Below the pieces are notes generated by a model, which did no database searches, was not told where the DNA came from, and saw nothing but the letters and a program-made list of their open reading frames with translations. Of a DNA stretch of 64,000 nt, positions 17,531 to 26,408 are shown piece after piece. Positions within the stretch are counted from its first letter, which is position 1. Each line of letters opens with the position of its first letter. A program made the position numbers and the translations under genes. Origin of the DNA: Hymenobacter tibetensis (GTDB taxonomy: Bacteria > Bacteroidota > Bacteroidia > Cytophagales > Hymenobacteraceae); NCBI RefSeq assembly GCF_022827545.1, contig NZ_CP094669.1:4767001-4831000 (forward strand), read 5' to 3'.

Positions 17531-17563
17531 AAACCCCGCCACCTCAAAAAGGGTGCGGGGTTT
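17531..17563 (-). terminator. Intrinsic terminator after the polysaccharide locus
   Basis: A 9-base stem AAACCCCGC / GCGGGGTTT (17531-17539 and 17555-17563) with a 15-base loop is followed on the minus strand by TTTTG. It ends the transcript of the RmlD-like gene at 17653 upstream of secA. Confidence 0.65.
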
Positions 17564-17652
17564 CCATAAAAGAAATGTTGTCAGGTTATTTTGCTTGCTG
17601 ATTGTTGGTTGTTGCTTGTCGAGCAGGGCGTCCTGCTGACCGTACTATCAAC

Positions 17653-18585
17653 CTACGAAGCCAGCGCAATGCGTTCTTCTGGTTCTTCCCGCAGTTTGTG
17701 CATCATTTCCCCAACGCACTGGTGCAGCCGGTCCTCGACTGATGGCAGCAAAGTACCTTGTTTGCTGCCCAGCACGCTGTAAGACGGCCGAGCTGCGGGC
17801 AAACCAAAAGCGCGCATCGAGCAGGGCAAAACAAACGACTGATCCATCCCAGCCATATCAGCGGCCACGCGGGCCAAGTCGGCCCAGGTGTAGGCGCCTT
17901 GGTTGGCGAGGTGCCACACCCCTTTCTCTTCGTCAATTAGCAGGTTAAGCGATACATTGACAAGGTCGGGGACGTAGGTGGGCGAAATGAGCACGTCGTC
18001 GGCAGCTTGGAAAGCTTGCTTTTGCTGGCCGGCCCGCAACGCCGCGTATACGAAGTTATGCTCGTCCCAGGGGCTGAAGAAAGCACTGGTCCGGACTACT
18101 AAGGCGCTAGGCTGCTGGATCAGCACGTCGCGCTCTGCGAGGCGCTTGCTGTTGCCGTACACGTTCAGCGGCCGGGGCTGGTCGCTTTCCACGTACGCCG
18201 ACGACTTGTTGCCATCAAACACGAGGTCGGAGGAGAAGGTGAGTAGCTGAATGCCGCGGGCAGCGCAGGCAGTAGCCAGGATAGTTGGGCCCATGGCATT
18301 CTCGCGGTAGCACCGCTCGAAATCATTCTCGGCCTCATCCACCCGTACGTACCCGGCGGTATTTACTACCGCCCAGGGGTTATGTTTGGTAAGGGCTTTC
18401 TCAACGGATTGCACATCCGTAATATCCATTTCGGAACGGTTCAGAATCACCGTTTCAATGCCCCGGGTATGGCAAATACGCTGGAAAGCGCGACCAAGTG
18501 TACCGGTGGCTCCCGTAATTAATAAGGGTTGAATAACTGGCTGCGAAAGATTGGCCAGCGCTTCATTGGAGGGTAGTATTTGCAT
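17653..18585 (-). CDS. RmlD-like SDR: dTDP-4-dehydrorhamnose reductase family protein
   Basis: The 310-residue NAD(P)-binding short-chain dehydrogenase has a Rossmann motif GATGTLGRAF near residue 25, a conserved VVNTAGYVRVDEAE near 75-90, and the catalytic Tyr/Lys pair in NVYGNSKRLAERD near 145. The family includes RfbD/RmlD, which makes dTDP-L-rhamnose for cell-surface glycans. No rmlA/B/C genes are visible, so the substrate may be another nucleotide sugar. The gene starts five bases after the stop of the GH1-like gene, indicating tight coupling. The upstream frame (to 18654) is read-through of the previous gene, so ATG 18585 is preferred. Confidence 0.85.
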   Translation of the reverse strand: MQILPSNEALANLSQPVIQPLLITGATGTLGRAFQRICHTRGIETVILNRSEMDITDVQSVEKALTKHNPWAVVNTAGYVRVDEAENDFERCYRENAMGPTILATACAARGIQLLTFSSDLVFDGNKSSAYVESDQPRPLNVYGNSKRLAERDVLIQQPSALVVRTSAFFSPWDEHNFVYAALRAGQQKQAFQAADDVLISPTYVPDLVNVSLNLLIDEEKGVWHLANQGAYTWADLARVAADMAGMDQSFVLPCSMRAFGLPAARPSYSVLGSKQGTLLPSVEDRLHQCVGEMMHKLREEPEERIALAS

Positions 18586-18590
18586 CGTAT

Positions 18591-19904
18591 TTAGGAGGTC
18601 TGGTGGGTAGGACAGTGGTGGTGGTAGTGGAAACGTTCTTCTCTTTCCCACCACCCCTTAGACAGTAACAGCGGGTGCTCGTAGTGCCCGTCATGCGCCA
18701 AGCTCCGTATCATCTTAAACAATGCCGTGGGTCGTGGAGTACCACCTGACATATCGAAAACGCCGCTTTCATAGAAAGTCCCTGGCCGCGTGAGCAAGGA
18801 ATTCCAATCGTAAGCGCCGAGCAACGACCAGATAGTAATGGCCCGCATATCTACGCCGTCTTCCTTGAGTTGATTGGCCGCGTTCCACGTCTGCTGTACC
18901 CACCGCATCTGTTCTTCGCGGGTGCAATCGATGTGTACTTCGGTTATGGCTAGAGGGAGCTTGTACCGCTCCCAGGCTTCCATCAGCAACTGGTATTGGC
19001 CCGTAAGCTCTACCAACCGCACCCGCACAGCTTCCACATCAACATAATCGGGCCGCTCGTGGCCGGAAACGCGGTGGTGGCCGAAGTAGGCCTCGTGGTT
19101 TTCGTCGAGAAACCGCTCGGACGTGATGTAGTAATTGATGCCCAGCACGTCCGGCGGACATGGGTCATTTACCAGTTCCATCAGTTCCTCTGTAGTGGCT
19201 CCATGGGTGCACAAGTAGTCCCACATGGGGTGGCCTTCGTCGATACGACCGCAAAGCAGGTCGAAGGTCAGCCAGCGCCGGTTGTTTTCGTAGTCGGCTT
19301 GGTATTGCAGGCCAGGTGTGCACTGGGTTTTGCCGAGGTCTTCGGTTTGTATCAGCTGCGCTTCCGGATTGGTTTTCCGTATCGCCCGCATGGCTGCTTT
19401 CGTCCCCTTGATGTGGTTGAGCTGAATCCGGACAAACGTGTGGTCATCGAGGCCGTGCGGATACCAGATGCCGTAGAGGCCGCTGAAGCGGGCCGTAGTC
19501 AGGGGCTCGTTAACGGGGGTGTAATTGTTGATCCAAGGGTAGCGCTCGGCTACCATTTCGGCGAAGCGCGCCAAACCCGGCACAAAGTTCTTGCGATGCA
19601 GTGCCGTGTAGCGCGGGCCGCTACCGTGGTGGAGCAGCGTCACGATGGGGTCAATGCCTAGTTCACGGAGGCGGTTCATCCGCTCATCGGTCCAGGTCCA
19701 ATCGGGCTCGTCGAGGCTATTGGGGGCTACCTGTTCCCACAGGATAGGGTAACGCAGCTTCTTGATACCTAGCTCGGCAAACAAGTCGAGGTCTTCGAGG
19801 CGGTAGCGGTGGCCGCTGCTTTCCAACTGATCGGTGTAGTCATTGCCAACACGACGGATGGTACATTCTACGCCGCCCCACATTTCAACATTCTTGTCAG
19901 GCAT
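18591..19904 (-). CDS. GH1-like glycosidase paired with an RmlD-like reductase
   Basis: The protein has 437 residues from ATG 19904; an in-frame TTG at 19931 would add nine residues. The fold resembles family 1 beta-glycosidase TIM barrels: WGGVECTIRR near the start, the acid/base Glu in NYTPVNEPLTTARFSGLYGIW near 155-170, and a putative nucleophile Glu in ITEVHID near 340 where classical GH1 has ITENG. The changed nucleophile motif means activity should be tested, not assumed. In other bacteria I recall such GH1-like domains fused to RmlD-like domains. Here they are adjacent genes separated by five bases. It is likely cytoplasmic (no signal) and in a surface-glycan locus. Confidence 0.75.
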   Translation of the reverse strand: MPDKNVEMWGGVECTIRRVGNDYTDQLESSGHRYRLEDLDLFAELGIKKLRYPILWEQVAPNSLDEPDWTWTDERMNRLRELGIDPIVTLLHHGSGPRYTALHRKNFVPGLARFAEMVAERYPWINNYTPVNEPLTTARFSGLYGIWYPHGLDDHTFVRIQLNHIKGTKAAMRAIRKTNPEAQLIQTEDLGKTQCTPGLQYQADYENNRRWLTFDLLCGRIDEGHPMWDYLCTHGATTEELMELVNDPCPPDVLGINYYITSERFLDENHEAYFGHHRVSGHERPDYVDVEAVRVRLVELTGQYQLLMEAWERYKLPLAITEVHIDCTREEQMRWVQQTWNAANQLKEDGVDMRAITIWSLLGAYDWNSLLTRPGTFYESGVFDMSGGTPRPTALFKMIRSLAHDGHYEHPLLLSKGWWEREERFHYHHHCPTHQTS

Positions 19905-20217
19905 AGTTTCGGTCGTTGAGAAGGAAGGCAACTAGTCAACTTACAATCAACTTTATTTAACCATAAAGTGACGAGGTTGCCGGGTCCTAAAACAAGCCTG
20001 TCACCTGATTTCCAATTCAGGCTTTGTATGGCCTTTGTCGGAAACCAGATGACAGTTCACTGAACGACGAAAATCGTCAGCTTCATAATGTGTTTGTTAC
20101 GTGGCCGGATGGTCCTGAGGGCGGTTAAAAATCTCTCGCAGGACTTCTGGTGAGGTAGCTGAAGCGCGTAGCTGGGAGCAGATAACTCCTTACTACTACG
20201 GTAACAGCCAGGGGCGC
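19905..20217. other. 313-base gene-free stretch between GH1-like gene and glf
   Basis: No ORF with coding character is visible. It probably holds the promoter of the GH1-like gene (an AT-rich patch near 19945-19970) and the end of the glf message. I see no strong hairpin with a U-run. Confidence 0.6.
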
Positions 20218-21408
20218 TTACGGCTTTCCTTTGGCCGGGTCGCGGGGTACGAGCTTATCAATGATGGAAGCAGAACCCGTGATGGCAGGCTTGGCAGCAG
20301 CTTTCACGGCTTCCTCGCTCTTCTCAGTCAGTTTCTTGTACAGCGTCAGGGCCTGAGCTACTACCTGGTCCATGTTGTAGTAGCGGTAGGTGGCTAAGCG
20401 GCCCACGAAATGTACGTTCGGCGTGTTGTCAGCCAGCTTCTTGTACTGGTTGTACAACTCGGCGTTTTCGGGCTGTGGCACGGGGTAGTATGGGTCGCCC
20501 TCGGCTTTCGGATACTCGTACACGATGGCCGTTTTGGGGTGCTTCTGGCCGGTAAGGGCCTTGAACTCCGTGATACGGGTGTACAAGTTGTCGTTGGGGT
20601 AGTTCACTACGGGAGCCTCCAGGTAGTTCTCCTGGTTGAGGGTCTCGTGCTTGAACTCCAACGAACGGTATGGCAGCTTGCCGTATTTGAAGTCGAAATA
20701 CTCGTCTACCGGACCCGTAAAAATCATTTCCTTGAACGGAATGAAGTCGATGATGTCGTGGTAGTCGGTGTTGAGCATCACCTTGATGTTCGGGTGATCC
20801 AGCATCTTCTCGAACATGCGGGTGTAGCCGTGTAGCGGCATGGCCTGGTACGTATCCGTGAAGTAGCGGCTGTCGCGGTTGGTGCGGGTAGGCACACGCG
20901 AGGTCACCGACTTGTCGAGCTCCGAAGGATCGAGGCCCCACTGCTTGCGGGTGTAGTTGCGGAAGAATTTCTCGTACAGCTCGCGGCCTACTTTGCTTAC
21001 TACTACGTCTTCCGACGTTTTAATAACGGGAATTTCCTCGGCCAACGACTCTAGGAACTGCTCTACTTCGAAGCTGTTGAGCGAGAGACCGTAGAGCTTG
21101 TTGATGGTGTCAAGGTTGATGGGCATCGGTACCAGTTGGCCGTCAACGGAAGCCAATACGCGGTGCTCATAGGGGCGCCAATCGGTGAAGTTGGAGAGGT
21201 ACTCGAATACGTCTTTCGAGTTGGTGTGGAAAATGTGCGGTCCGTATTTGTGGACTAGGATGCCTTCCTCGTTGTAATGGTCGTAGGCATTGCCGGCAAT
21301 GTGGCTGCGCTTGTCTACGATGAGGACTTTCTTATTCGAACGGGTAGCTAGGCGCTCAGCCAGCACGCTGCCAGCAAAGCCGGCCCCTACTATCAGATAA
21401 TCGAACAT
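20218..21408 (-). CDS. glf: UDP-galactopyranose mutase
   Basis: The 396-residue FAD flavoenzyme interconverts UDP-galactopyranose and UDP-galactofuranose, giving galactofuranose for O-antigens and exopolysaccharides. The FAD-binding start is YLIVGAGFAGSVLAERLA. Mid-protein motifs are HIAGNAYDHYNEEGILVHKYGPHIFHT near 37-63 and FRNYTRKQWGLDP near 150. VHFVGRLATYRYYNMDQVV lies near the C-terminus. The C-terminal 40 residues are a family-variable tail (KAAAKPAITGSASI...). It lies 44 bases downstream of the glycosyltransferase gene, in the same operon. Confidence 0.97.
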   Translation of the reverse strand: MFDYLIVGAGFAGSVLAERLATRSNKKVLIVDKRSHIAGNAYDHYNEEGILVHKYGPHIFHTNSKDVFEYLSNFTDWRPYEHRVLASVDGQLVPMPINLDTINKLYGLSLNSFEVEQFLESLAEEIPVIKTSEDVVVSKVGRELYEKFFRNYTRKQWGLDPSELDKSVTSRVPTRTNRDSRYFTDTYQAMPLHGYTRMFEKMLDHPNIKVMLNTDYHDIIDFIPFKEMIFTGPVDEYFDFKYGKLPYRSLEFKHETLNQENYLEAPVVNYPNDNLYTRITEFKALTGQKHPKTAIVYEYPKAEGDPYYPVPQPENAELYNQYKKLADNTPNVHFVGRLATYRYYNMDQVVAQALTLYKKLTEKSEEAVKAAAKPAITGSASIIDKLVPRDPAKGKP

Positions 21409-21452
21409 AAGCTAAGAGTGTTTTGGAAGGATTAGGGAGAATGGATGGATGT

Positions 21453-22691
21453 TCAGGAAGCGGAAATCAATGACGCATCGGCGGTTTCGGAGGCTTGGCC
21501 AGCGGTCTTGGCTTGGAGGCGGTCCAGCATAAGGTCCCGCATTTGCTGCCAAGTCAAGTCCCACGAGATAGTGGCTAAGTATTCATCGGTGCGCCGGCGC
21601 CAATCGGTGTCCTGCGTTTGAACAAGCGCTTTGTCAATGGCCCGCCCGAAATCGTCGGCATTGGCGGCAATCTGTACGAGGTCTAGTTCCCCGTACGGCC
21701 GCACCACGTCGCGGATGGGCGTGCTGACTACCGGACGGCCAGCGGCCAAGTATTCCGGTGTCTTGGTGGGCGAAATGAACTTCGTGCTTTCATTGTCGGC
21801 AAACAGCAAGGTGGCAACGTCCCATCCTTGCAGGTAAGAAGGCAGTTCTAGGTAGTCCTTGCCACCTAAATAGTGAATGTTCTGCTGGCGGGGCAACTGG
21901 TCGTCGCTGATCTTCACGACGGGCCCGATGATGACAAACTGCCATTCAGGGTGGTTGGTGGCCAGCTGGCGTAGCAACTCGATGTCGAGCCGTTCGTCTA
22001 CCACACCAAAGAACCCAATGCGCGGATGCGCAATACCAGCCTGGTCGGCGGGGTCGGCCATAGGCTGGCGTGCCTGACCGAAGTGGTCCTTGTCGATGCT
22101 GCTTGGGAAGGGATACGCATCGGGGTGTTGCAACTTCTTGGATTCATACAGCGTGTAACCGCCTGTGAATACCAATTCTGCTTTCTTGAAAAGCTCTTGC
22201 TCCCGCTCACGCAGCCCAGCTGGCGCAAATTTGAAGCTGGCCAATTCATCCATGCAGTCATAGATGGTAAGAACCGGGCGGAAGTCACGTGACTTATTAA
22301 GCGCCATCGGCGTGTAGTACCAGAAGATATACTGTTTGAAGTTTTCCTTCTCGAAGTACTCTGCCAACAACTTGGCTTGGGCGGCATCAGAGTCCTGCCA
22401 CGTTAAGCCGAAGGGCAAATGGGCAACAACTACTTTCACGCCGTTTTGGCGCTCTTTGATTTCAAGATGCGGTTCTACTTGGTCGGGATGAATAAAAGGG
22501 TCTTCTACATACAGCACCCGGCCATGTTGCGCGAACCGCGACAACAAGTGCTGTGGGCGCTGCCACACAAAATCCCAATGTAAATGAGCGAAGCAGACCA
22601 AATCAGGAAACGATTCGGACGAGGTTGAGCGAGCGGGTATGGTTGAATCAGAGGCAGAGGAGTTCACCTGCGCTGGATCATTCAGCGACAT
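21453..22691 (-). CDS. Family-1 (GT4-type) glycosyltransferase
   Basis: The 412-residue GT-B glycosyltransferase has LVCFAHLHWDFVWQRPQHLL at 31-50, a form common in bacterial surface-polysaccharide glycosyltransferases. The C-terminal nucleotide-sugar domain includes GFFGVVDERLDIELL near 225 and TPEYLAAGRPVVSTPIRDVV near 315-335. The acceptor and donor are unknown, though adjacency to glf suggests galactofuranose handling (inference). The first 25 residues are Ser/Thr-rich and poorly conserved. No transmembrane helix is present, so it is cytoplasmic or peripheral. Confidence 0.9.
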   Translation of the reverse strand: MSLNDPAQVNSSASDSTIPARSTSSESFPDLVCFAHLHWDFVWQRPQHLLSRFAQHGRVLYVEDPFIHPDQVEPHLEIKERQNGVKVVVAHLPFGLTWQDSDAAQAKLLAEYFEKENFKQYIFWYYTPMALNKSRDFRPVLTIYDCMDELASFKFAPAGLREREQELFKKAELVFTGGYTLYESKKLQHPDAYPFPSSIDKDHFGQARQPMADPADQAGIAHPRIGFFGVVDERLDIELLRQLATNHPEWQFVIIGPVVKISDDQLPRQQNIHYLGGKDYLELPSYLQGWDVATLLFADNESTKFISPTKTPEYLAAGRPVVSTPIRDVVRPYGELDLVQIAANADDFGRAIDKALVQTQDTDWRRRTDEYLATISWDLTWQQMRDLMLDRLQAKTAGQASETADASLISAS

Positions 22692-22996
22692 AGAGTAGCA
22701 GTAAGTAAGGAAAGTAGTGTTACACCAGCGGGCCTACGAAGCAGCCTAGATAGTCACCAGCCGTTGGTATTAGATTATACGCTAGTCCTTGATAAAAGGA
22801 TACACTGCTTTAGCGAGAATTGGTGTAGCTGATAAGTTCAACTCCTAAACCGCTTATACCGATAAGCACTACAATACACATCTAAAAATTACATTTCGGG
22901 TGCAATATGAACCCCTAAAGCTCAACACTATCCAGAATATAGAATTCCCTGCATTGGCGAATAAGCTCATCTCTACTCTAGATGCCTACTCTCCTC
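22692..22996. other. 305-base gene-free stretch (divergent/tail region)
   Basis: It lies between the glycosyltransferase start and the GNAT stop. It is AT-rich (especially 22770-22940) and probably carries the promoter of the glf/glycosyltransferase operon. No ORF or strong hairpin is seen. Confidence 0.55.
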
Positions 22997-23518
22997 CTAT
23001 ATGTCCAATAAACACTGGTATTCTACCACGTTTTGCCACTCGTCGGCCATTCGCACCCAATCTTTGCGCACACCCACAAATTGAAATCCGGCTTGTTGAA
23101 ACAGCTTTTGGCTGGCGCTGTTATTGGCCCCGATTGTACAAAACAATTGGTGCAAGCCTAAGGTCTGGCGGGCATAAGAAATCAGAATTTTCAAGGCAGC
23201 GCGGGCAAATCCGTTTTTTCGCTCGTGTGGTAGTACTGCAATTCCTACACCGGCTCGTTGGTGCCGAGGCACGTAATCAAACAAATCAACGGTTCCTACC
23301 GCCCGCCCGTCGGGTAGTGCACAAATCACTAGGCGCAATTGCCGCACTTCTTCGAAATCAGCAGTGGAATTTTCTAAATATTTCCGCAAAGTGTACCGCG
23401 AGACTGGGGTTGCAGAGTCAGAAACTTGCCATAACGCCGAGTCGTTTTCCAGTACGTACAGGAATTCCAGGTCTTCTGCTTCAAGAGCCCGCAGGAAAAT
23501 AAGGTCGTCGCGAAGCAT
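22997..23518 (-). CDS. GNAT family N-acetyltransferase (RimJ/SpeG-like)
   Basis: The 173-residue acetyl-CoA-dependent transferase shows the GNAT core: LRALEAEDLEFLYVLEND at the start, VGTVDLFDYVPRHQRAGVGIAVLP near 75-100 (beta-4), the A-motif KNGFARAALKILISYA near 105 and IGANNSASQKLFQQAGFQFVG near 130-150. It resembles SpeG/RimJ-type acetyltransferases that modify polyamines or N-termini. The substrate is not predicted. It is transcribed alone and diverges from the plus-strand aldo/keto reductase. Confidence 0.88.
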   Translation of the reverse strand: MLRDDLIFLRALEAEDLEFLYVLENDSALWQVSDSATPVSRYTLRKYLENSTADFEEVRQLRLVICALPDGRAVGTVDLFDYVPRHQRAGVGIAVLPHERKNGFARAALKILISYARQTLGLHQLFCTIGANNSASQKLFQQAGFQFVGVRKDWVRMADEWQNVVEYQCLLDI

Positions 23519-23725
23519 GGGATGGGAGCTAGGAGGAGGCCGCTACGTCTTTAGGGTAAATAGATAAGCGCAACACAAACTTATTCAACGAACGACCGGC
23601 TTCGCAGCAAATTTTACGTAGTGTACCTACATACATCGAAAGAGTGGAAAGTGCACCCGTTTGTGGTGACTTCGCTCCTACTCCTGCCGATGGATTACCT
23701 ACGCTTCATTTCAATTTCTTGGATT

Positions 23726-24745
23726 ATGAAATACAACTTGTTGGGCAACACCGGCCTGAAAGTGTCGGAACTGTGTTTGGGCACCATGACCTTCGGCGGC
23801 AAGGGCTGGGCGGCGGCTATTGGCTCGCTCGATCAGCAAGCCGTTGATGAGCAAATAAAGCGCGCCGTGGACGCGGGCGTCAACTTCATTGACACTGCCA
23901 ATGTATATTCGGAAGGCCTTTCGGAAGAATTAACTGGCCAATCCATTCATAACCTTGGTTTGTCGCGCCACTCGTTGGTGCTGGCTACCAAAGTACGCGG
24001 CAAGATGGGCGAAGGCCCCAACGAAGTAGGCCTGACCCGAAGCCACATCATGCAGCAGGTGGAGGACAGCTTACGGCGCCTGAAAACCGACTACATCGAC
24101 CTCTACCAAATTCATAGCTACGACCCACTCACGCCCCTGGAAGAAACGCTCCGAGCCCTCGACGACCTAGTGCGTAGCGGCAAAGTGCGCTATATCGGGG
24201 CCAGCAACCTGGCGGCGTGGCAGCTGATGAAGGCGCTAGGCTACTCCACCTACAACCACCTGGAAAAATTCGTGTCGCTGCAAGCGTACTACACGGTGGC
24301 AGGCCGCGACTTGGAGCGCGAGCTGGTACCGTTGCTGCTTGATCAGAAAGTGGGCTTACTGGTATGGAGCCCGCTAGCCGGCGGTTTCCTGAGCGGCAAA
24401 TTCACCCGCGACCAACAAAACGAAGAAGGCGCCCGCCGTATCAACTTCGACTTTCCTCCGGTTGACAAAGAGAAGGCCTACGATATTCTGGACGTACTGC
24501 GGCCGTTGGCCGAGGCAAAAGGCGTTTCGGTGGCGCAAGTGGCGCTGGCGTGGCTGCTGCACCAACCCGTCGTCACGAGCGTGATTATTGGAGCCAAGAA
24601 ATTGGAGCAGCTGGAAGACAACCTGAAAGCAGTGGACGTGCAGCTTTCAGCAGAAGAGCTACAGCAGCTAGACGAGGTAAGCAAGTTGGCACCTGAATAC
24701 CCCGGCTGGATGCTGGATTTCACGGCTCCCGACCGTCAAGCATAA
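23726..24745 (+). CDS. Aldo/keto reductase
   Basis: The protein has 339 residues from ATG 23726. The ORF extends upstream from a GTG, but that stretch lacks the family start KYNLLGNTGLKVSELCLGTM. It is an NADPH-dependent AKR with the (beta/alpha)8 fold. The catalytic Asp/Tyr are in FIDTANVYSEGLSEE (about 50-65), the Lys is in LVLATKVRG near 85, and DLYQIHSYDPLTPLEETL lies near 118-135. LSPLAGGF-like and VTSVIIGAKKLEQLEDNL near 285 complete the pattern. The substrate is unknown. It ends at a bidirectional terminator shared with dapF. Confidence 0.92.
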   Translation: MKYNLLGNTGLKVSELCLGTMTFGGKGWAAAIGSLDQQAVDEQIKRAVDAGVNFIDTANVYSEGLSEELTGQSIHNLGLSRHSLVLATKVRGKMGEGPNEVGLTRSHIMQQVEDSLRRLKTDYIDLYQIHSYDPLTPLEETLRALDDLVRSGKVRYIGASNLAAWQLMKALGYSTYNHLEKFVSLQAYYTVAGRDLERELVPLLLDQKVGLLVWSPLAGGFLSGKFTRDQQNEEGARRINFDFPPVDKEKAYDILDVLRPLAEAKGVSVAQVALAWLLHQPVVTSVIIGAKKLEQLEDNLKAVDVQLSAEELQQLDEVSKLAPEYPGWMLDFTAPDRQA

Positions 24746-24765
24746 CCTTGTAGCTGTAGTTAAAC

Positions 24766-24826
24766 ACACGGAAAAGAGCCGGCCGCTAAAGACAAGTTGT
24801 CTTTAGCGGCCGGCTCTTTTCCGTGT
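24766..24826. terminator. Long perfect inverted-repeat terminator between convergent genes
   Basis: The arms 24766-24795 and 24797-24826 are 30 bases each and perfectly complementary, with one base between them. The outer part is AAAAGAGCC / GGCTCTTTT. It serves the aldo/keto reductase (plus) and dapF (minus). Such long perfect arms exceed a typical terminator. Confidence 0.8.
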
Positions 24827-24846
24827 TCAATGAAAGCTGACCAGGC

Positions 24847-25644
24847 TTATACTTCCACGTTTCCGTCGAACACGCGGGTTGCGGGCCCAATCAGGAAGAT
24901 GTTGGTAAAAGCGCCATCGGGCAGTGCCTCGAACGTGACGCGCAGCTCACCACCAGGAGTAAGCAGGCGCACGGGGCTTTGCGCGCCATGCTGTGAGGCA
25001 GCTAGTGCCACCGCCGTAACGCCCGTGCCACAGCTCAGTGTTTCGTCTTCCACTCCCCGCTCGTAGGTGCGCACCTGCCACGGTAAATCAGGCGTTGCGG
25101 GCACTTCCGCAAAGTTGATGTTGGTGCCTTGCTCCCGGAAAAGCGCACCGTAACGGATGGCGCGGCCTTCGGCAAACACGTTCAGGTCGGCCAGGGTACT
25201 GGCGGGCATAAAGCGCACAAGGTGCGGCGAGCCGGTGTTCAGGAACACCCCGTCGTGCTCTGCTATTTGCTGGTGGCCTGCTACGTCCTGCATGCGCAGG
25301 TGCACCGTACCATCGGCGTCGATCTGGGCTTCGTGGGGGCCGTCGGCGGCCAAGAAGCGGGTGGTGCTATCAATAACGCCAAGCTGCCGGGCAAACGCCA
25401 CAGTGCAGCGGCCGCCATTGCCGCACATAGAGCCTAAGCGGCCATCGGCATTGAAGTACACCATCTCGAAATCGTACTCCGGGTGCTGGCGCAGCAAAAT
25501 GAGGCCATCGGCCCCGATGCCGCGGCGCCGGTCGCAGAGGTGATGCACGAGGGCTTGGTTGGTTTCGTCGAAGCGGTGGGCGCGGTCGTCCACCATCACG
25601 AAGTCGTTGCCGGTGCCTTGGTATTTAAAGAAGGAAAGAGTCAC
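24847..25644 (-). CDS. dapF: Diaminopimelate epimerase
   Basis: The 265-residue PLP-independent racemase converts LL- to meso-diaminopimelate for lysine and peptidoglycan synthesis. Thiol pair Cys74 (SMCGNGGRC) and Cys205 (TLSCGTGVTAVAL) are the acid/base catalysts. KYQGTGNDFVMVD at the N-terminus and TGSPHLVRF near 138 are family signatures. It is full length. It is followed on the minus strand by the long terminator at 24766-24826 and preceded by a DinB-like gene ten bases away, so they are probably co-transcribed. Confidence 0.97.
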   Translation of the reverse strand: MTLSFFKYQGTGNDFVMVDDRAHRFDETNQALVHHLCDRRRGIGADGLILLRQHPEYDFEMVYFNADGRLGSMCGNGGRCTVAFARQLGVIDSTTRFLAADGPHEAQIDADGTVHLRMQDVAGHQQIAEHDGVFLNTGSPHLVRFMPASTLADLNVFAEGRAIRYGALFREQGTNINFAEVPATPDLPWQVRTYERGVEDETLSCGTGVTAVALAASQHGAQSPVRLLTPGGELRVTFEALPDGAFTNIFLIGPATRVFDGNVEV

Positions 25645-25654
25645 GGGGAAAGAA

Positions 25655-26137
25655 TCAGACGAATTTGCGCAACAGGGCTATCTGCCCGGCGTGGTAAAGA
25701 TAATGCTGAACGATGCCATGCAGCAGCACATAGATAGAGACGCCGGAACCATCGGCCCGCTGACGTGCATCACCAAGCACCGTATCCAGCTCCGTGGCGG
25801 GTAAGGCTTCTGTAATAGCCACCAGTTGTTCGTGCGCTTCGTGCAGCTGTTGCCGCGTACGCAACCAGGCCGCCTCGTCCGCCACAACCGGGAACAGCGG
25901 CCAGTCGTCGCGGGTCATAGGCGTGAGTTGGCGGGCCTCAACCCGTTGTGCTACCGTAACAGTCCAGGTGGTTAGGTGCTGCACCAGTTCGCCGATGGTG
26001 TGCACGCCGGGCCACGGATAGGCAGCGGCTTGCGCCGCTGTGATGTTGGCCAGCGTTTGTTGCAGTGAAGGCCCCGACCACGCATCTCCATCGAAGGCGC
26101 GGCGGAGTTGATCGGCAATGCGTTCCGACTCTGACAT
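25655..26137 (-). CDS. DinB-like / YfiT-type putative metal-dependent hydrolase
   Basis: The 160-residue protein is a four-helix bundle of the DinB superfamily. Candidate metal-binding His residues appear in VHTIGELVQHLTTW (about 45-58) and LLHGIVQHYLYHAGQIALLRKF (about 137-158). The latter is the classic HxxxHxxYHAGQI ending of this family. Some members are thiol S-transferases (bacillithiol/mycothiol), others have no known function; I cannot say which. It lies ten bases upstream of dapF on the same strand. Confidence 0.85.
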   Translation of the reverse strand: MSESERIADQLRRAFDGDAWSGPSLQQTLANITAAQAAAYPWPGVHTIGELVQHLTTWTVTVAQRVEARQLTPMTRDDWPLFPVVADEAAWLRTRQQLHEAHEQLVAITEALPATELDTVLGDARQRADGSGVSIYVLLHGIVQHYLYHAGQIALLRKFV

Positions 26138-26394
26138 AGGGTAGTTGTTGCTAGTGAATTGATGTTATGTAATACGGAGTGTGCGAACTATTTGCCTGAA
26201 AGGCAGCTCCTGCAGAAAGGTCGCCGAAGCACCTTACACCGGTAGCGGCGCACAACCAGCGTAGCGAATAGAAGGCCAGGCGACGCCTCTGCATGACGTT
26301 CTGGCGACTTATTGGTTGCCGTTACCTGTGCATATGAGCGCCCAGCCCCATAGAATAGCCGTGGTCCATCAGTCAGCAAGCCAGCGTCAACCCC

Positions 26395-26402
26395 TACCTT
26401 TG
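26395..26402 (+). promoter_or_regulatory. TACCTTTG -7 element just upstream of the methyltransferase start
   Basis: A perfect TAnnTTTG match ends six bases before the ATG at 26409. With the usual start-site distance the mRNA would begin at or next to the start codon (leaderless). Confidence 0.5.
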
Positions 26403-26408
26403 CACTGC

